In this document: piece by piece, positions 20,556 to 30,575 of the stretch
How the letters are laid out: each line of letters begins with the position of its first letter
Numbering within the stretch: position 1 is the first letter of the stretch
DNA from: Nitzschia sp. pyKryTriq1
Lineage: Eukaryota > Bacillariophyta > Bacillariophyceae > Bacillariales > Bacillariaceae
Direction of reading: 5' to 3'
Assembly: GCA_956465555.1 (NCBI GenBank)
Contig: OY101117.1
Span: 3,100,001 to 3,164,000, forward strand
DNA: 64,000 nucleotides
Program-made: the position numbers and the translations under genes
The notes under the pieces: model-generated
What the model was told of the DNA's origin: nothing
What the model saw: only the letters and a program-made list of their open reading frames with translations
Database searches by the model: none

Positions 20556-22240
20556 GAGAATATAAAGAATTACCGGTATTGGAGACAAACTAGCAGCAAC
20601 CGAATTTCTTCTTCTTCTTCTTCTTCTTCTCCGTTTCGTGTGTGGCACTCTCATGAATGAATGAATGAATGAATGAATCAATCAATCAATTACTGCAGGT
20701 CAATCTGGCTACCAGTATGAAGCAGTACTTGTACAGTACTGTACTGGCACCGGTACTCGTACAAGTAGCCAAGCGTGGAAAGAATGATCGTGGGTTGTAA
20801 TACCGGTACGGTGGATAATGGTGTGGGTGTTGGGTGTTGGCGAGAGAACATTCCAAGATTCCCAAGCTAGCTACGCCTCGGTCAGTGCAAGGTAATGCAA
20901 ATTGGGTATGTATATATTGGTACGGGATGCTTGGTTGGTATCGTATGTATAAAGGTAAATTGAGAGCGCGCCTGGCTTGAACACATACATTACTTAGATG
21001 TATATTAAAGTATTCATAGCGTATACAGTAGCAAATAAATAATGAGACCTAACTTGCATCAATTGCATGACCTTGGCCAGTGTGCGGTACATGAGGTCCC
21101 CAGCCGCCGGCACAGTACTGGTACCAGGTACGAAACGCCGGACCTCTCGCCCACGATGACCCTTGAGATGATCGTTAATTGCTGACTTCAATCCGGCACT
21201 GTTTGTCCGGGAAAAGAACAAGGGCCATTTCATATAATACATAATATATTATAGGTTTTAACCGACTTTGGTGGTACTGTACAGCACCATGGCCAAAAGT
21301 GCCGGAACTGTACCCCTGGTACCAGAGCTAGGTACAGGTACCAGTACGGTACCTGGTACTGCTGCTGGTACCGTAGGTTTATCGTACTTGTACCAGGTAC
21401 CGGTGCAATACCAGGTACCAGGTACCAGGTACGGCCCGCCCCGACGTAGTACTGTTCTCTTCTTGTAGGGCTCACGCAGCACTTTGGGCCTCAAAAATAT
21501 ACGGTAGTGCGGTAGTCTTCTACTGTACCTGGTACTGTTCAGGAAAAATGGACGGCTATGATATTGTACCGGTATGTTCTACGCGAGTACAATTCGCTAA
21601 AATGATTTTGAGTGGTGAAGCGATGCCCACCGTAGAACATGGTATGATTTCTACGTGTCGCGACACTACCTACAGTACTTCAACGCAGAACCCATACCTT
21701 GCCTTCTCTTCACTATTACATTGTACTACTAATGATGACGACTCAGATGTCTTGCCCCCTCTCCAGTTTGTACATACGTACGTGGAGAAGAGAAAAGATC
21801 TGGCGATGAGCATGTTCTTGCAACAAGCCCAAGAGACTTCGCCTTGCTATGCTCTGGTAGAGTAGCTCTACAGTATTACTCTACTACTCTACCACTAGAG
21901 AGTAGACGAGCGAAAAGGTGTGGTCGCCTTCGATGAGGCCAGTACTGTAGATGGAGGAGCGGGGTGGTCTTGCTCAAGCAGAGGAGGCGTGCTGCACATG
22001 GTGATTTCAATATATATTTAATAATACTACTATGTTATGAAGAAACTGCTATTACAATATGACCGTACTTGATAATGATCATGAAGGTGGTGTCTACTCG
22101 TCCTGGACGAAGAGTGGCAGCAGAATGTCCATCCTCATGATCATACTGAGAATCGGCACAAACACTGGAGGGATAGTTCCTCGTAGGCAGTAGGGCAATT
22201 GTTGTCTTTTCTTGGGCCACCCGGGCACATTGTTTGTTCT
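20556..22240. other. Intergenic, microsatellites and dense GTAC palindromes
   Basis: A CTT repeat (about 20606-20628) and an ATGA/ATCA repeat (20653-20690) sit in the MSH1 5' flank. Palindromic tracts at 20725-20765 and 21290-21440 are the densest GGTACC clusters in the window. A 105-codon frame at 21548-21865 has no recognisable feature and was not accepted as a gene. Confidence 0.5.
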
Positions 22241-22642
22241 TTACCTGCCATTACTCTTAACGCTAGGAACTGGCGGAACGGTAGGAGCCTTGGTACTCTT
22301 GACGGAGACGGCAGGAGCCTTGGTGCTCTTGACGGAGACGGCAGGAGCCTTGGTGCTCTTGACGGAGACGGCAGGAGCCTTGGTGCTCTTGACGGTAGGA
22401 GCCTTGGTGCTCTTGACGGTGGGAGCCTTGGTGCTCTTGACGGTAGGAGCCTTGGTGCTCTTGACGGTGGGAGCCTTGAACTTGGGTACCTGCAGCAAAC
22501 GTTCCTCACCGGCAGCACCACGAGCACCGAACACGCGAGAGCTCCTGATGGATGCTTGGACTTGCTCGTCGTCGTCAGACAAAGATGAAACCACAAGAAC
22601 CAAGAACGCTGCGGCAAGAGCAAGAGGGAAAGAAAGTTTCAT
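22241..22642 (-). CDS. Small secreted Lys/Thr/Pro tandem-repeat protein
   Basis: 133 residues from the ATG at 22642 (MKLSFPLALAAAFLVLVVSS), a strong signal peptide; upstream ATGs come from an ATG microsatellite. After an acidic pro-like segment (SDDDEQVQ) and about 40 residues, the protein is a tandem array: four KAPTVKST units, then three KAPAVSVKST units, then KAPTVPPVPSV. The array is basic and rich in Ser/Thr, suggesting an extracellular, wall-associated or glycosylated product. Silaffin-like or adhesive roles are possible but nothing here proves either. Repeat units are close in DNA sequence, so copy number is likely variable between strains. No family recognised. Confidence 0.7.
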   Translation of the reverse strand: MKLSFPLALAAAFLVLVVSSLSDDDEQVQASIRSSRVFGARGAAGEERLLQVPKFKAPTVKSTKAPTVKSTKAPTVKSTKAPTVKSTKAPAVSVKSTKAPAVSVKSTKAPAVSVKSTKAPTVPPVPSVKSNGR

Positions 22643-23365
22643 GATGATGATGATGATGATGAGCGCGTTGGCATTCCCTCTCGTTGACAATTTTGCCCGC
22701 TTCTTGTAAATTATGATGTGGGCAGGTCGCGGGGAGATCCCGCCATGGGCGGGTCTTTGTTATCATCTGGGTTAGCCAGTGCAAGTCCCAGGTGCAGCTA
22801 CGTAGCGAGCACTTTCGATCATGAAGGGTCATTTGCCATTAGAGTAAGATACTTCATCATCATGATCGGTCATTTCCCCAAGGAGCGGCCGGTGCTTTCT
22901 GTATTTATGGAATCATCTTTGTACCAGGCAAGTGTCACGACTAACAGGGGGCTGTCCTCGCTCGCTGAGACAGGTGCCGCCGGTGTGTACCGGTACCAGT
23001 ACCGCTTCGAACGGTACGAGTACGGCACCGGTACAGTGGACACGTACCGGTACTGGTGGTACTGTACAGGAGACATATTCAATGAGAACCACGTATATGA
23101 AAACCAAGATAAAAACCACGCGATAACGCTAGTAGTAAAAAACCAAAAGACTCAACTGGCGGGAATTGAACCCCAACCTCCTAAGTAATAATAGTTTTCG
23201 TTTTGTCTGTGATCGGCTTTGGCACTCCTCTTTGCTTGGCAGGCGCCCTTTGCACATGGCTTCCCTGGTTCCCTGGCGCCTCCTCTTCTGACACGACTGC
23301 AATAGATACGGGATTCAATTCGTGATTTAAAGTAGACGAAATTAACGCCAATCGGATCGCCCGCC

Positions 23366-23433
23366 TTCGAGGCCCCTATAGGGGCCTCGAAGGGGTTTTT
23401 TCGAGGCCCCCCGAGGCCCCTATAGGGGCCTCG
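23366..23433. repeat. Two near-identical perfect palindromes
   Basis: At 23366-23391 a 26-bp perfect palindrome (half-site TTCGAGGCCCCTA) and at 23412-23433 a 22-bp copy of its core, 20 bp apart. A half copy follows at 23453-23465. The GC-rich arms could fold into cruciforms or a strong RNA hairpin. This may be the end of a small non-autonomous element, but no matching ends were found. Confidence 0.8.
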
Positions 23434-23610
23434 AAGTCTTAAAACACGGCCCTTCGAGGCCCCTACTTTCTTATCTCTGCTTAAAACAAATAGAGATAAG
23501 AGCAGATAAGACATCAGAGGCGCAGAATCGGCAGGATTGGCAGGATGTCCCCGATATTATTTATATAGTAGGCAGAATTCTCTTAAGACAAAACTTCAGA
23601 TTTAATTAAG

Positions 23611-23788
23611 GTACTTTTTCTCTGCCAAATTCTCCAGGGAGCTTGCAAATTCCGCCTGCAGATTTTCTCTGGCGAATGCTCCTGGCGATCCCTCACTGAG
23701 GTACTTTTTCTCTGCCAAATTCTCCAGGGAGCTTGCAAATTCCGCCTGCAGATTTTCTCTGGCGAATGCTCCTGGCTATCCCCCACTA
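23611..23788. repeat. Tandem duplication, 90-bp period
   Basis: Two copies of about 88 bp starting GTACTTTTTCTCTGCC at 23611 and 23701, differing at only a few bases near the ends. The period is a multiple of three and the minus-strand frame stays open through both copies, repeating RRNLQAPWRIWQRKST, but no longer gene is evident. Confidence 0.85.
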
Positions 23789-23943
23789 TCGTATTTTTGG
23801 CCTCCCGCTACTCCATAGAAATCTCCAAGACCCCTGCAGAATTCACCAGTACATCAGTCAAATCTCTCCAACAATATCATTTCTTCTTCCACCATAAAAA
23901 TAATCAGGCCACACACCCCCACACACTCACCGTTGCACCCTCA

Positions 23944-24145
23944 CTCAACACTCTACAATCTACAGTACCGGTACACTACACGCCCCAATGCTGTTCCGCC
24001 CCTCACCCCGCCGTTTCAACACACCTGCGTAATAACGGTACTCCCTCAACACTCTACAATCTACAGTATCGGTACACTACACGCCCCAATGCTGTTCCGC
24101 CCCTCACCCCGCCGTTGCAACACACCTGCGTAATAACGGTACTGT
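23944..24145. repeat. Tandem duplication, 101-bp period
   Basis: Copies begin CTCAACACTCTACAATC at 23944 and 24045 and differ by a few substitutions. Each contains a GTAC-type palindromic word. Confidence 0.85.
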
Positions 24146-24452
24146 TCTTTAACTTACCGATAACGGCCAATCTTCCCGATTCAAACTCTCCCAGGCCAAG
24201 TAATGGTTGGCTGTCACACACAAAATATCGTCCCGACATATGATGTCTAACACCACCATACTTCATACATACGTATACCAGCTGTCATACCTTCGTATGT
24301 TCAGCCTCCTTCATTTTTACTCAACACCTGACTCCTCCTTCCTTCATTCCCTCCCTTGTCCCCAGTCGGGTATTTCGTGGTTGTACTGTGCCGGTACGAG
24401 TGGTTTGCGGCGTTTGGTATTGAGCAGGCCGAGGAAAAGAAAGGCTATCATC

Positions 24453-24659
24453 ATGCTGAAGCCGAGTTGTGGTCGTCGTCGGTTCGTGGTCATTCACCAT
24501 GCCAGCAGCAGCAGTGTCGTTTTGTTGTTGCTCTGCAGAATTATTTTCATTTGTTGGACGACTCCTGGCACTGTTACGGCTTTCGCGTTGTCGTCTTCGT
24601 CGCTCTTGGCCACACCAGCCGCCTCATCCTTCAAAGGTGATCATTCGTCTGGAAGGAAA

Positions 24660-24690
<31 letters not shown>

Positions 24691-25730
24691 ATATTTTGAT
24701 TTTGGATCATTGGAATATTAATCATGAAAAGGGACGGCAAGACTGGCTGCTCACTTTTTATGTGGATTTTCTGAAATGTGCCTTGGATCCTCGTAAGCTC
24801 GACAACCTGGAAGATCCCGATCGACGTGAAAGAGCTGGATTGTCGTCACTTTCGCCCAGCGACAAAAAGAGGACAGTATGGGCCAACATTGGCGCTCATC
24901 AATTTCATTTGCCTCAAGGAAACCCCGACGCCCAAGTGCTGGACGGGGTCATTACCTTGGTCTACGAGGATTTGAAGCCTCTGCTCGAACGGTATCCCAT
25001 GGTGGCACCGAGTTTGAAAGATTCCATGTTTCAAATGGAAACAGAAGAAGATGGGTCGGTATTGAAAGTGACAGATCCTTGGGGATCTCGCTTTCTTCTA
25101 GTGGAGGGCAATGGTCGTGATTCCAGGGGACTGCAACCAGGAGAACCGTCCGAGGGGTTGGCCTTACGAGACCTGACCATTCACACCCCTCCCGGAGCGA
25201 ATTTACCAGGGATTGGTCGCTTTTACCAACACATTCTGGGGGCACATTTGGTGGAAGATACTACCGGTAGTAGGCCCACAGGAAATAAGAATAAGCATGA
25301 GGATGATTGTGTTCAAATTCAAGTGGGTCCGCAGCAAACCTTGACATTTCGTCCATGCCCTTCGACGACCCCAACGAGCCACGTCGATTTGCGAGACGAA
25401 CCGGTCGAGATCCCAGATGGCGTGCCCGCGTATCTCTCCAACCATGGACCTCATATTTCCATGTACGTGGCCGACTTGGCCGCAACCTACCAAAGAGCCG
25501 CAGACTTGGGAGTGATCTACGTCAATCCTCGCTTTTCGAGACGAGCCTATTCGTTACAGGAATCCTTGAAGGATTGCATGTTTCGGTGTTTAGATATTGT
25601 CGACCCTGAGGACGTGGAGTCGGGACCGATTTTGCAACTCGAGCATGAAATTAGGAGTGTCGTCAGGGTAGATGGTACCAAATACAAGTCATGTCCCTTT
25701 GACGAAATTCCTCCGGAATGCACCAGATAG
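24453..25730 (+). CDS. Glyoxalase/VOC-fold protein with plastid-type targeting
   Basis: Single exon of 425 residues from the ATG at 24453 (MLKPSCGRRRF); the frame is open further upstream but that part reads like UTR. Residues about 20-50 form a signal peptide ending VTAFALSSSS, matching the diatom ASAFAP cleavage rule, followed by a Ser-rich transit-like stretch. The mature part has two beta-alpha-beta modules of the vicinal oxygen chelate type: LILDHWNINHEKG with GAHQFHLPQG, then LALRDLTIHTPPG, GRFYQHILGAH and GPHISMYVADL. The paired His and Glu positions fit a metal-binding VOC site, but the substrate cannot be told. Possible roles include methylglyoxal detoxification in the plastid or an unrelated VOC function. 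Confidence 0.75.
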
Positions 25731-25913
25731 AACAAACAAGGAGCATCTCGCTGCACCAATCTTGATTGCCTTTCTACTCTATTAATATATTTGGCACTCT
25801 GAACTTGTAAAGGTTGGTTTTGGATAATTTTTTGGCTACATGATATGCTCATGCTCCTGAACTCTATTATCTCGTTGAAACTACATGGACGGGTGATGAT
25901 TACCAACGTCGCT

Positions 25914-28778
25914 CTAGCGCCTATCATCCTCGTCTGCGTCGCTGTCGCTACCTTCCTGGCTGTCATCGCTATCGCTTCCAACCAGTTTCTGAGTTTCTTC
26001 GAGTTGTTTATAAAGTTCAGGGTAGCTTCGTTTAAGGATGCCTTGGAGGGAAATCCCGATTTGGTCGTTTTCCAAGGCCTCATCGAAGACCTGTTGAGCC
26101 AGTGCCCGTCTCTGATCCTCGTCGGGACAATGCACCAGGCATCGAAAAAAGGCTGCGTACGTACGCGATAGAAAGAACAAGCCCCCTCGAGCCCTTTGTT
26201 CTTGTGCAATCTTGTAAACTTTCCATGCCGTCTCCCATGATTTGCAATGGGCACAAATTTGCCAGACCAGTAAATAGACGGCGTGGTCGGGGGCGTCTTC
26301 TGGATTGTACAAGTGGCGGACCATTTGGGGATCATTGCCGAAAAAGTAAGGGGTCGAATAGGTGTGTAGGGATTGAAAGAGTTGCCAGGCCCGTTCCACG
26401 GGAAGCGGACTCCCATCGTAACTTTCTTCCACTGATGCCTTGTTTTGAGCCATGCGGCGAGATGTTTTGGCCCACGCATCCAGGGCATATTTTGTGGTGG
26501 TCAACCGACCCAAAGCGTATTCTCCGGTAATAACCGAACAAAGCTCGTGCTTGCGGAGCACTTGATCAACCTGGGGTCCGTCCGAAGCCAAGCCAAAGAG
26601 AGAATGCCATATTTCGCTTGTAGGCCACCAGGGTTTGGTGAGAACCATCCGATTCACAAGTTTAATGGCAAAGGCAAAATGTTGATCCCTGAGGCTCCCC
26701 TTTCGTGTCGTCCCGCGGCGTCGGGACCTACTCCTCGGCTGCACCAACAAATCAAAGGTGGACTGAGACATGACATCCTCCAATTCCGCTACAACGTACT
26801 TATCGAAGAGTACCTCCATCAAACGTTCGGCTTTTCGAAGGGATTCAGCTTCTTGGCCTCCACGTAATCCACCATATGCTTGCTCCAGCCAACGGTACGG
26901 AGGTCTACCATACAGCAAAATGAGATGATGGAGTGTGATATAGTCCTTGGCGCGCAGAAATTTTCTGGCCGTGCTGCTGTCGTCAGTAGTCGAAAGCAAT
27001 CGTTCGGTAGCATCGCGTCCAAATTTTCGTTTCATTAGAGCTTCCACGAGTTCATAGTATCTATCCACTAGAACAGGTGGAGGTGTATTTAGCAAACAGT
27101 GAAAACCAAAGGTGAAGAGACTGTTTCGATTTTTCGCATCCAAGCGTGGTTGCATCAGTAGCTGGACAACCGACAGAGTCGCACCTGCGGCCTCGGACAG
27201 TGCCGTCTTCAATTCCTCCGGTAGTTCCTCATTCGTCAGGTTGCTTTTGTTGCTGAGATCCTTGTCATATTGCTCCACCAGAGTTGCTGTATTTTTAGTG
27301 ATTTGCCAGTATCCGTACGAAATGAATCGCAGCAAGTGTCGACCAACAGAGGGATGATAATGATAGACGGATTCTGCCTTTCGACAAGCTTCAAATGTAC
27401 CAGAATCACAATACGCTCGTACCAGCAAGCGTAGAGACTTTTCTGAGAGGACCTTGGTCCCACGGATTTGTGAGAGGAACTCGGTCTCACGGAAGGTCGC
27501 CTGGTCCACCACTTCTTGAATTTGGTTCGCACGCTGCCGATACCAGTCTGCTGCCTCCAATCCTTGACTGGGAAATCGATAAAAGAGCCGCCCGATCAAT
27601 CGGGTATAGTGATATTGGCCGGATGCAAACTCTGGAGAGGCATGGGCTTCGACAAGTGGATATTTTTTCTTTGTAGGAGGAAGTAATTCATCATCTTTGC
27701 TCCCAGCTCCCACAAGACTTTGTATCCACTTACCAAGCGACAATTGAATCTTTGGTTCCTCAGTATTAACTGTGTCCTCTGATGGAAGGTCCTCCTCCTT
27801 GGGTGGATATCCGACCGGTTGCAAGGCTTCTACCATGATAGTTCGTTCGTTTCGGATTCGTTCCCAGAATGCCAAGACCAGTCTTTGATTTTGAATGATT
27901 TCCATGTCCGTTTCATTGTGCTGGGAGGGAATGACGGGGCGCTTGAGGGGGGAAAGCATATAGGATTCTTGTGTCATATCCTCGGCATCGTCCGCCTCTT
28001 CTTCGCTTTCCGACCTGCTGGAAATGGATCCTAGATCGACCAAACTCTCATGACATGCCGTGCATAGCTTTGCGTAGGCTTCTTCGGATTCGAGGATTTG
28101 TTCCCAAGTGACATCGGCCAAGGATGGATGAGAAAATTGTTGCAGAAGATCATGCCACGGCAAAGAAGCGTCGTCTACCGCATACGACCCGGATGCTGCT
28201 GTTGCTGCTGTTGATGTTGCCAACGATAAATCTCCGTCCTTCCATATTTGGGCGTAGTCTCGCACGCATTTCAAAAAATCTTTCTGTCGTCCCTTGTTCC
28301 AGGCCTCCAATTGTTTCCCCGCCTCTTTGTCGAAAGATCTGCGAATTTGTCTTGGCCTTTGTTTCTTGTTAGTATTTTGATCAGTGCCAGTCCCTGTGGC
28401 GTTATGCCGTCCACTATTCCACTGTGTACTATGAAACGAGCGATTTGGAGGATATCGAAAGGGAGGCTGCTGGTGCTTCTGTTGTGGCTGTGGTTTATGA
28501 TGACTATGAAATCTCGTCGGGGCGACAATGTTATTGTTTGACGATCCGCCGGTAACTGTAGGTATCGTCTCGTCATGTTCCCGGATACCAATCACACGTG
28601 TCAGCCCCTCGATCGAACTGAGAGATAAAGGCTGTTCCCGTCGCGACGATACCAACGGGGAAGAGATGTTTCTTCTTTGGTGTAATATTCTTGCGGGTCG
28701 CCGCCGTCGTAGGGAATGCTGGTGTTGAAGAACAAGGCGCCGTCGCAAAAGGTTTACTGCTTCTGCAGTGGCAGACAT
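25914..28778 (-). CDS. Large helical protein with probable mitochondrial presequence, PPR/TPR-like
   Basis: I start at 28778 (MSATAEAVNLLRRRLVLQHQ), 954 residues; this start gives an Arg-rich, acid-free presequence typical of mitochondrial import, while the frame's first ATG at 28949 does not. The body from about residue 200 is predicted helical, with repeated two-helix units (LCNTPPPVLVDRYYELVEAL region; AVYLLVWQICAHCKSWETAW; FFLSRTYAAFFRCLVHCPDE) resembling degenerate PPR or TPR repeats. The C-terminus is acidic (DSDSDEDDRR-like). Diatom mitochondria use such proteins for RNA handling, but I cannot assign one. It converges on the glyoxalase-fold gene with 183 bp between stops. Coding is certain on length; function is not. 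Confidence 0.75.
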   Translation of the reverse strand: MSATAEAVNLLRRRLVLQHQHSLRRRRPARILHQRRNISSPLVSSRREQPLSLSSIEGLTRVIGIREHDETIPTVTGGSSNNNIVAPTRFHSHHKPQPQQKHQQPPFRYPPNRSFHSTQWNSGRHNATGTGTDQNTNKKQRPRQIRRSFDKEAGKQLEAWNKGRQKDFLKCVRDYAQIWKDGDLSLATSTAATAASGSYAVDDASLPWHDLLQQFSHPSLADVTWEQILESEEAYAKLCTACHESLVDLGSISSRSESEEEADDAEDMTQESYMLSPLKRPVIPSQHNETDMEIIQNQRLVLAFWERIRNERTIMVEALQPVGYPPKEEDLPSEDTVNTEEPKIQLSLGKWIQSLVGAGSKDDELLPPTKKKYPLVEAHASPEFASGQYHYTRLIGRLFYRFPSQGLEAADWYRQRANQIQEVVDQATFRETEFLSQIRGTKVLSEKSLRLLVRAYCDSGTFEACRKAESVYHYHPSVGRHLLRFISYGYWQITKNTATLVEQYDKDLSNKSNLTNEELPEELKTALSEAAGATLSVVQLLMQPRLDAKNRNSLFTFGFHCLLNTPPPVLVDRYYELVEALMKRKFGRDATERLLSTTDDSSTARKFLRAKDYITLHHLILLYGRPPYRWLEQAYGGLRGGQEAESLRKAERLMEVLFDKYVVAELEDVMSQSTFDLLVQPRSRSRRRGTTRKGSLRDQHFAFAIKLVNRMVLTKPWWPTSEIWHSLFGLASDGPQVDQVLRKHELCSVITGEYALGRLTTTKYALDAWAKTSRRMAQNKASVEESYDGSPLPVERAWQLFQSLHTYSTPYFFGNDPQMVRHLYNPEDAPDHAVYLLVWQICAHCKSWETAWKVYKIAQEQRARGGLFFLSRTYAAFFRCLVHCPDEDQRRALAQQVFDEALENDQIGISLQGILKRSYPELYKQLEETQKLVGSDSDDSQEGSDSDADEDDRR

Positions 28779-29420
28779 GGTGCGAATGTAGTACAGTAAT
28801 TCACCCCAAGGGCGTAAGTATTTCAGAAAGTCGTCGATTGATGGATGAAGTAATGCAATGGTCGACCAGCAAAAGCTACAGTATGATGATATGGTCCATG
28901 GTCCATGGTCCATGGTCGAACTGAACCGTTCGAAAAAAATCTTTCTCACGACTCGCGAACAGAACCGATGGATGATTATTCTGCGGTGGAGCGATCGGTC
29001 GTGTTGGTCGTGTTTCCTTCGTCACTCTGATGCATGGACGGACGATCGATCGATCTCATTGTCTGCGTCTCCAGTCTCCGGTCTCGATGATGATTCCGTC
29101 CTCCGTCCACTTCTTGAATCATCGACTGGCTCGACTGGATCACTCAATCAATAAGGGGTGGGGGGCGGGGGCGGGGGGCGGGTCCTTGTATCATAACGAA
29201 GAGAAAGATCGAGATCTTGGGGTGCGATGTTCCGCGTGGAAAGTTGAAGGCAAAAAAGATCATCTCACGCACTTTTCGTTGAGGATGATGAAGGGATGAC
29301 GACGATAATAATACTTGTACTGCACCCTGGTACTTCTTTGATACGTCAAGATGCTATCATTCTTGCTACAAGTACCCCAACAACAACAAACAACTAAGAA
29401 CTAAGAACTACAAGAGGACC
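28779..29420. other. Intergenic, divergent promoter region
   Basis: Between divergent genes. Holds four tandem copies of GGTCCAT around 28890-28915 and a G-rich run at 29155-29182. No gene supported. Confidence 0.5.
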
Positions 29421-30575
29421 ATGACACATCCTGTCGCTCGTTTACTTTTACTCTGGTCATTCCTCCAAACCACTGTCTGCGGATTCCAACCTGTGACGCG
29501 GCTTTCTTCGGCTGGAAAATCTCATTCCATCATCGGCCATCATCATCCACGTCGAGAGTCGCTAGAACTTTACGTGGCAACGACTGCCGGTCAAGAGTAC
29601 ATTGTCGAAGTGGTAGAAGGGGGAGAAGATGATCCACGTGTATTGGATGTGGCAGCCTTTCGCAATGGCATGGTAAATCCGGAAATGATGGTCGAACGGG
29701 CCAAAAGCAAGCGCGACGCGATCGACACGACAGAAGCTGCAGTGAATGGTCTCAAGATTGGGGTCCTATATGTAGGACCCGTGATTGCTGCTTTTACCTA
29801 TTTGGAGTCGAACGATGTCACTCAGGCTTTGTCGAACTACGCCCTCCTGGGGGGAGGAATCGGTGTCCTACTTGCCGCCAACAACTATATGGGTCGGGGA
29901 ATCCACGTGCCCGACACTGCAGAGGCTACCAAGTAAGTTGCAAAGAATATTTTCATCATGGCTGAACCTACAGTATGTCGTTCCCATTTCTCATTCAAGG
30001 CGAATGCGTTCGATCCATACTCTAGCCGTATCATTGTCGACTTTTCAGAAGGAATCTACCGAAAACAAGACATTGGATTCGTCGCCGTCTCGGAGGACTC
30101 GACGTTTGCCCCAACCCGAGGAGTCATGGGAACGGTCGATGCGCAACTTCGAAATTCGGACAAAAGCCACCCAGGGGCGCGAAAGGTGTCGGGTCTTCCA
30201 TCTCATTTGCATATTAAAAACATGGAAGTTCACAAAACGTCTCGGAGGAGAGGGGTCGGCCAAGCCTTGTTGGATAAAATCATTGAATACGCCAAGACGA
30301 AAACTGATGCTGAAGCATTGACATTGTAAGTACATCGAAGATGATATCATTTCTGTGCTTTTGGTATGGATCCAAGGTCTGATACAGGATCCAATACTAG
30401 AGAAGGCGGCATCTGAACCATTGACACTCTCACTCCACATGCACATTTTGCGAACCGCAGGGAGGTCGAGGCCGCGAACCCCGCCGCCGTCAACTTGTAC
30501 AAGAAGGCGGGCTTTGAAGCAAGAGAGAACCCAAACAAATTGAGCAAAAACGTGTACATGGTCAAGTTTTTATGA
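29421..30575 (+). CDS. Plastid-targeted GNAT acetyltransferase with membrane segments
   Basis: Three exons: 29421-29932, 30026-30325 and 30461-30575; introns are GTAAGT...CTCTAG (93 bp) and GTAAGT...CCGCAG (135 bp), and all phases match, giving 308 residues. Residues 1-22 are a signal peptide ending VCGFQP, a plastid-type cleavage site. Residues about 110-155 hold two hydrophobic helices (IGVLYVGPVIAAFTYL; ALLGGGIGVLLAAN). After the first junction comes RIIVDFSEGIYRKQDIGFVAV and the GNAT core: the acetyl-CoA loop RRRGVGQALLDKIIEYA and NPAAVNLYKKAGFE. Without splicing, the first exon ends in a stop and the GNAT would start at an internal ATG 21 bp later; the matching phases favour one gene. 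Likely a plastid membrane-linked acetyltransferase; substrate unknown. Confidence 0.82.

Larger units (their letters stand above)
22643..24452. other. Repeat-rich intergenic region
   Basis: Holds an ATG microsatellite (22640-22662), a GTAC tract (22985-23060), a tRNA 3'-end-like piece on the minus strand near 23150-23185, two large palindromes (23366-23433), and two separate tandem duplications (23611-23788 and 23944-24145). No gene accepted. Confidence 0.5.

Noticed and set aside
21548-21865. 105-codon plus-strand frame
   Set aside because: No domain, signal or convincing composition, and it lies in a palindrome-rich gap.
22263-22709. Open frames on the plus strand opposite the KAPTVKST gene, with long Leu/Val-Gly or Ser-Leu-Gly repeats
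   Set aside because: They are the antisense reading of the tandem repeats; only the minus strand has a signal peptide.
23150-23190. A tRNA T-arm-like sequence on the minus strand (GGTTCAATTCC) followed by a T run
   Set aside because: No A box, D arm or acceptor partner upstream; at most the 3' tail of a decayed tRNA or SINE.
29958-30329. GNAT as a separate gene starting at the ATG 29958
   Set aside because: The ATG lies 21 bp after the previous stop, and a phase-matched 93-bp intron joins the two frames into a protein with a plastid leader.
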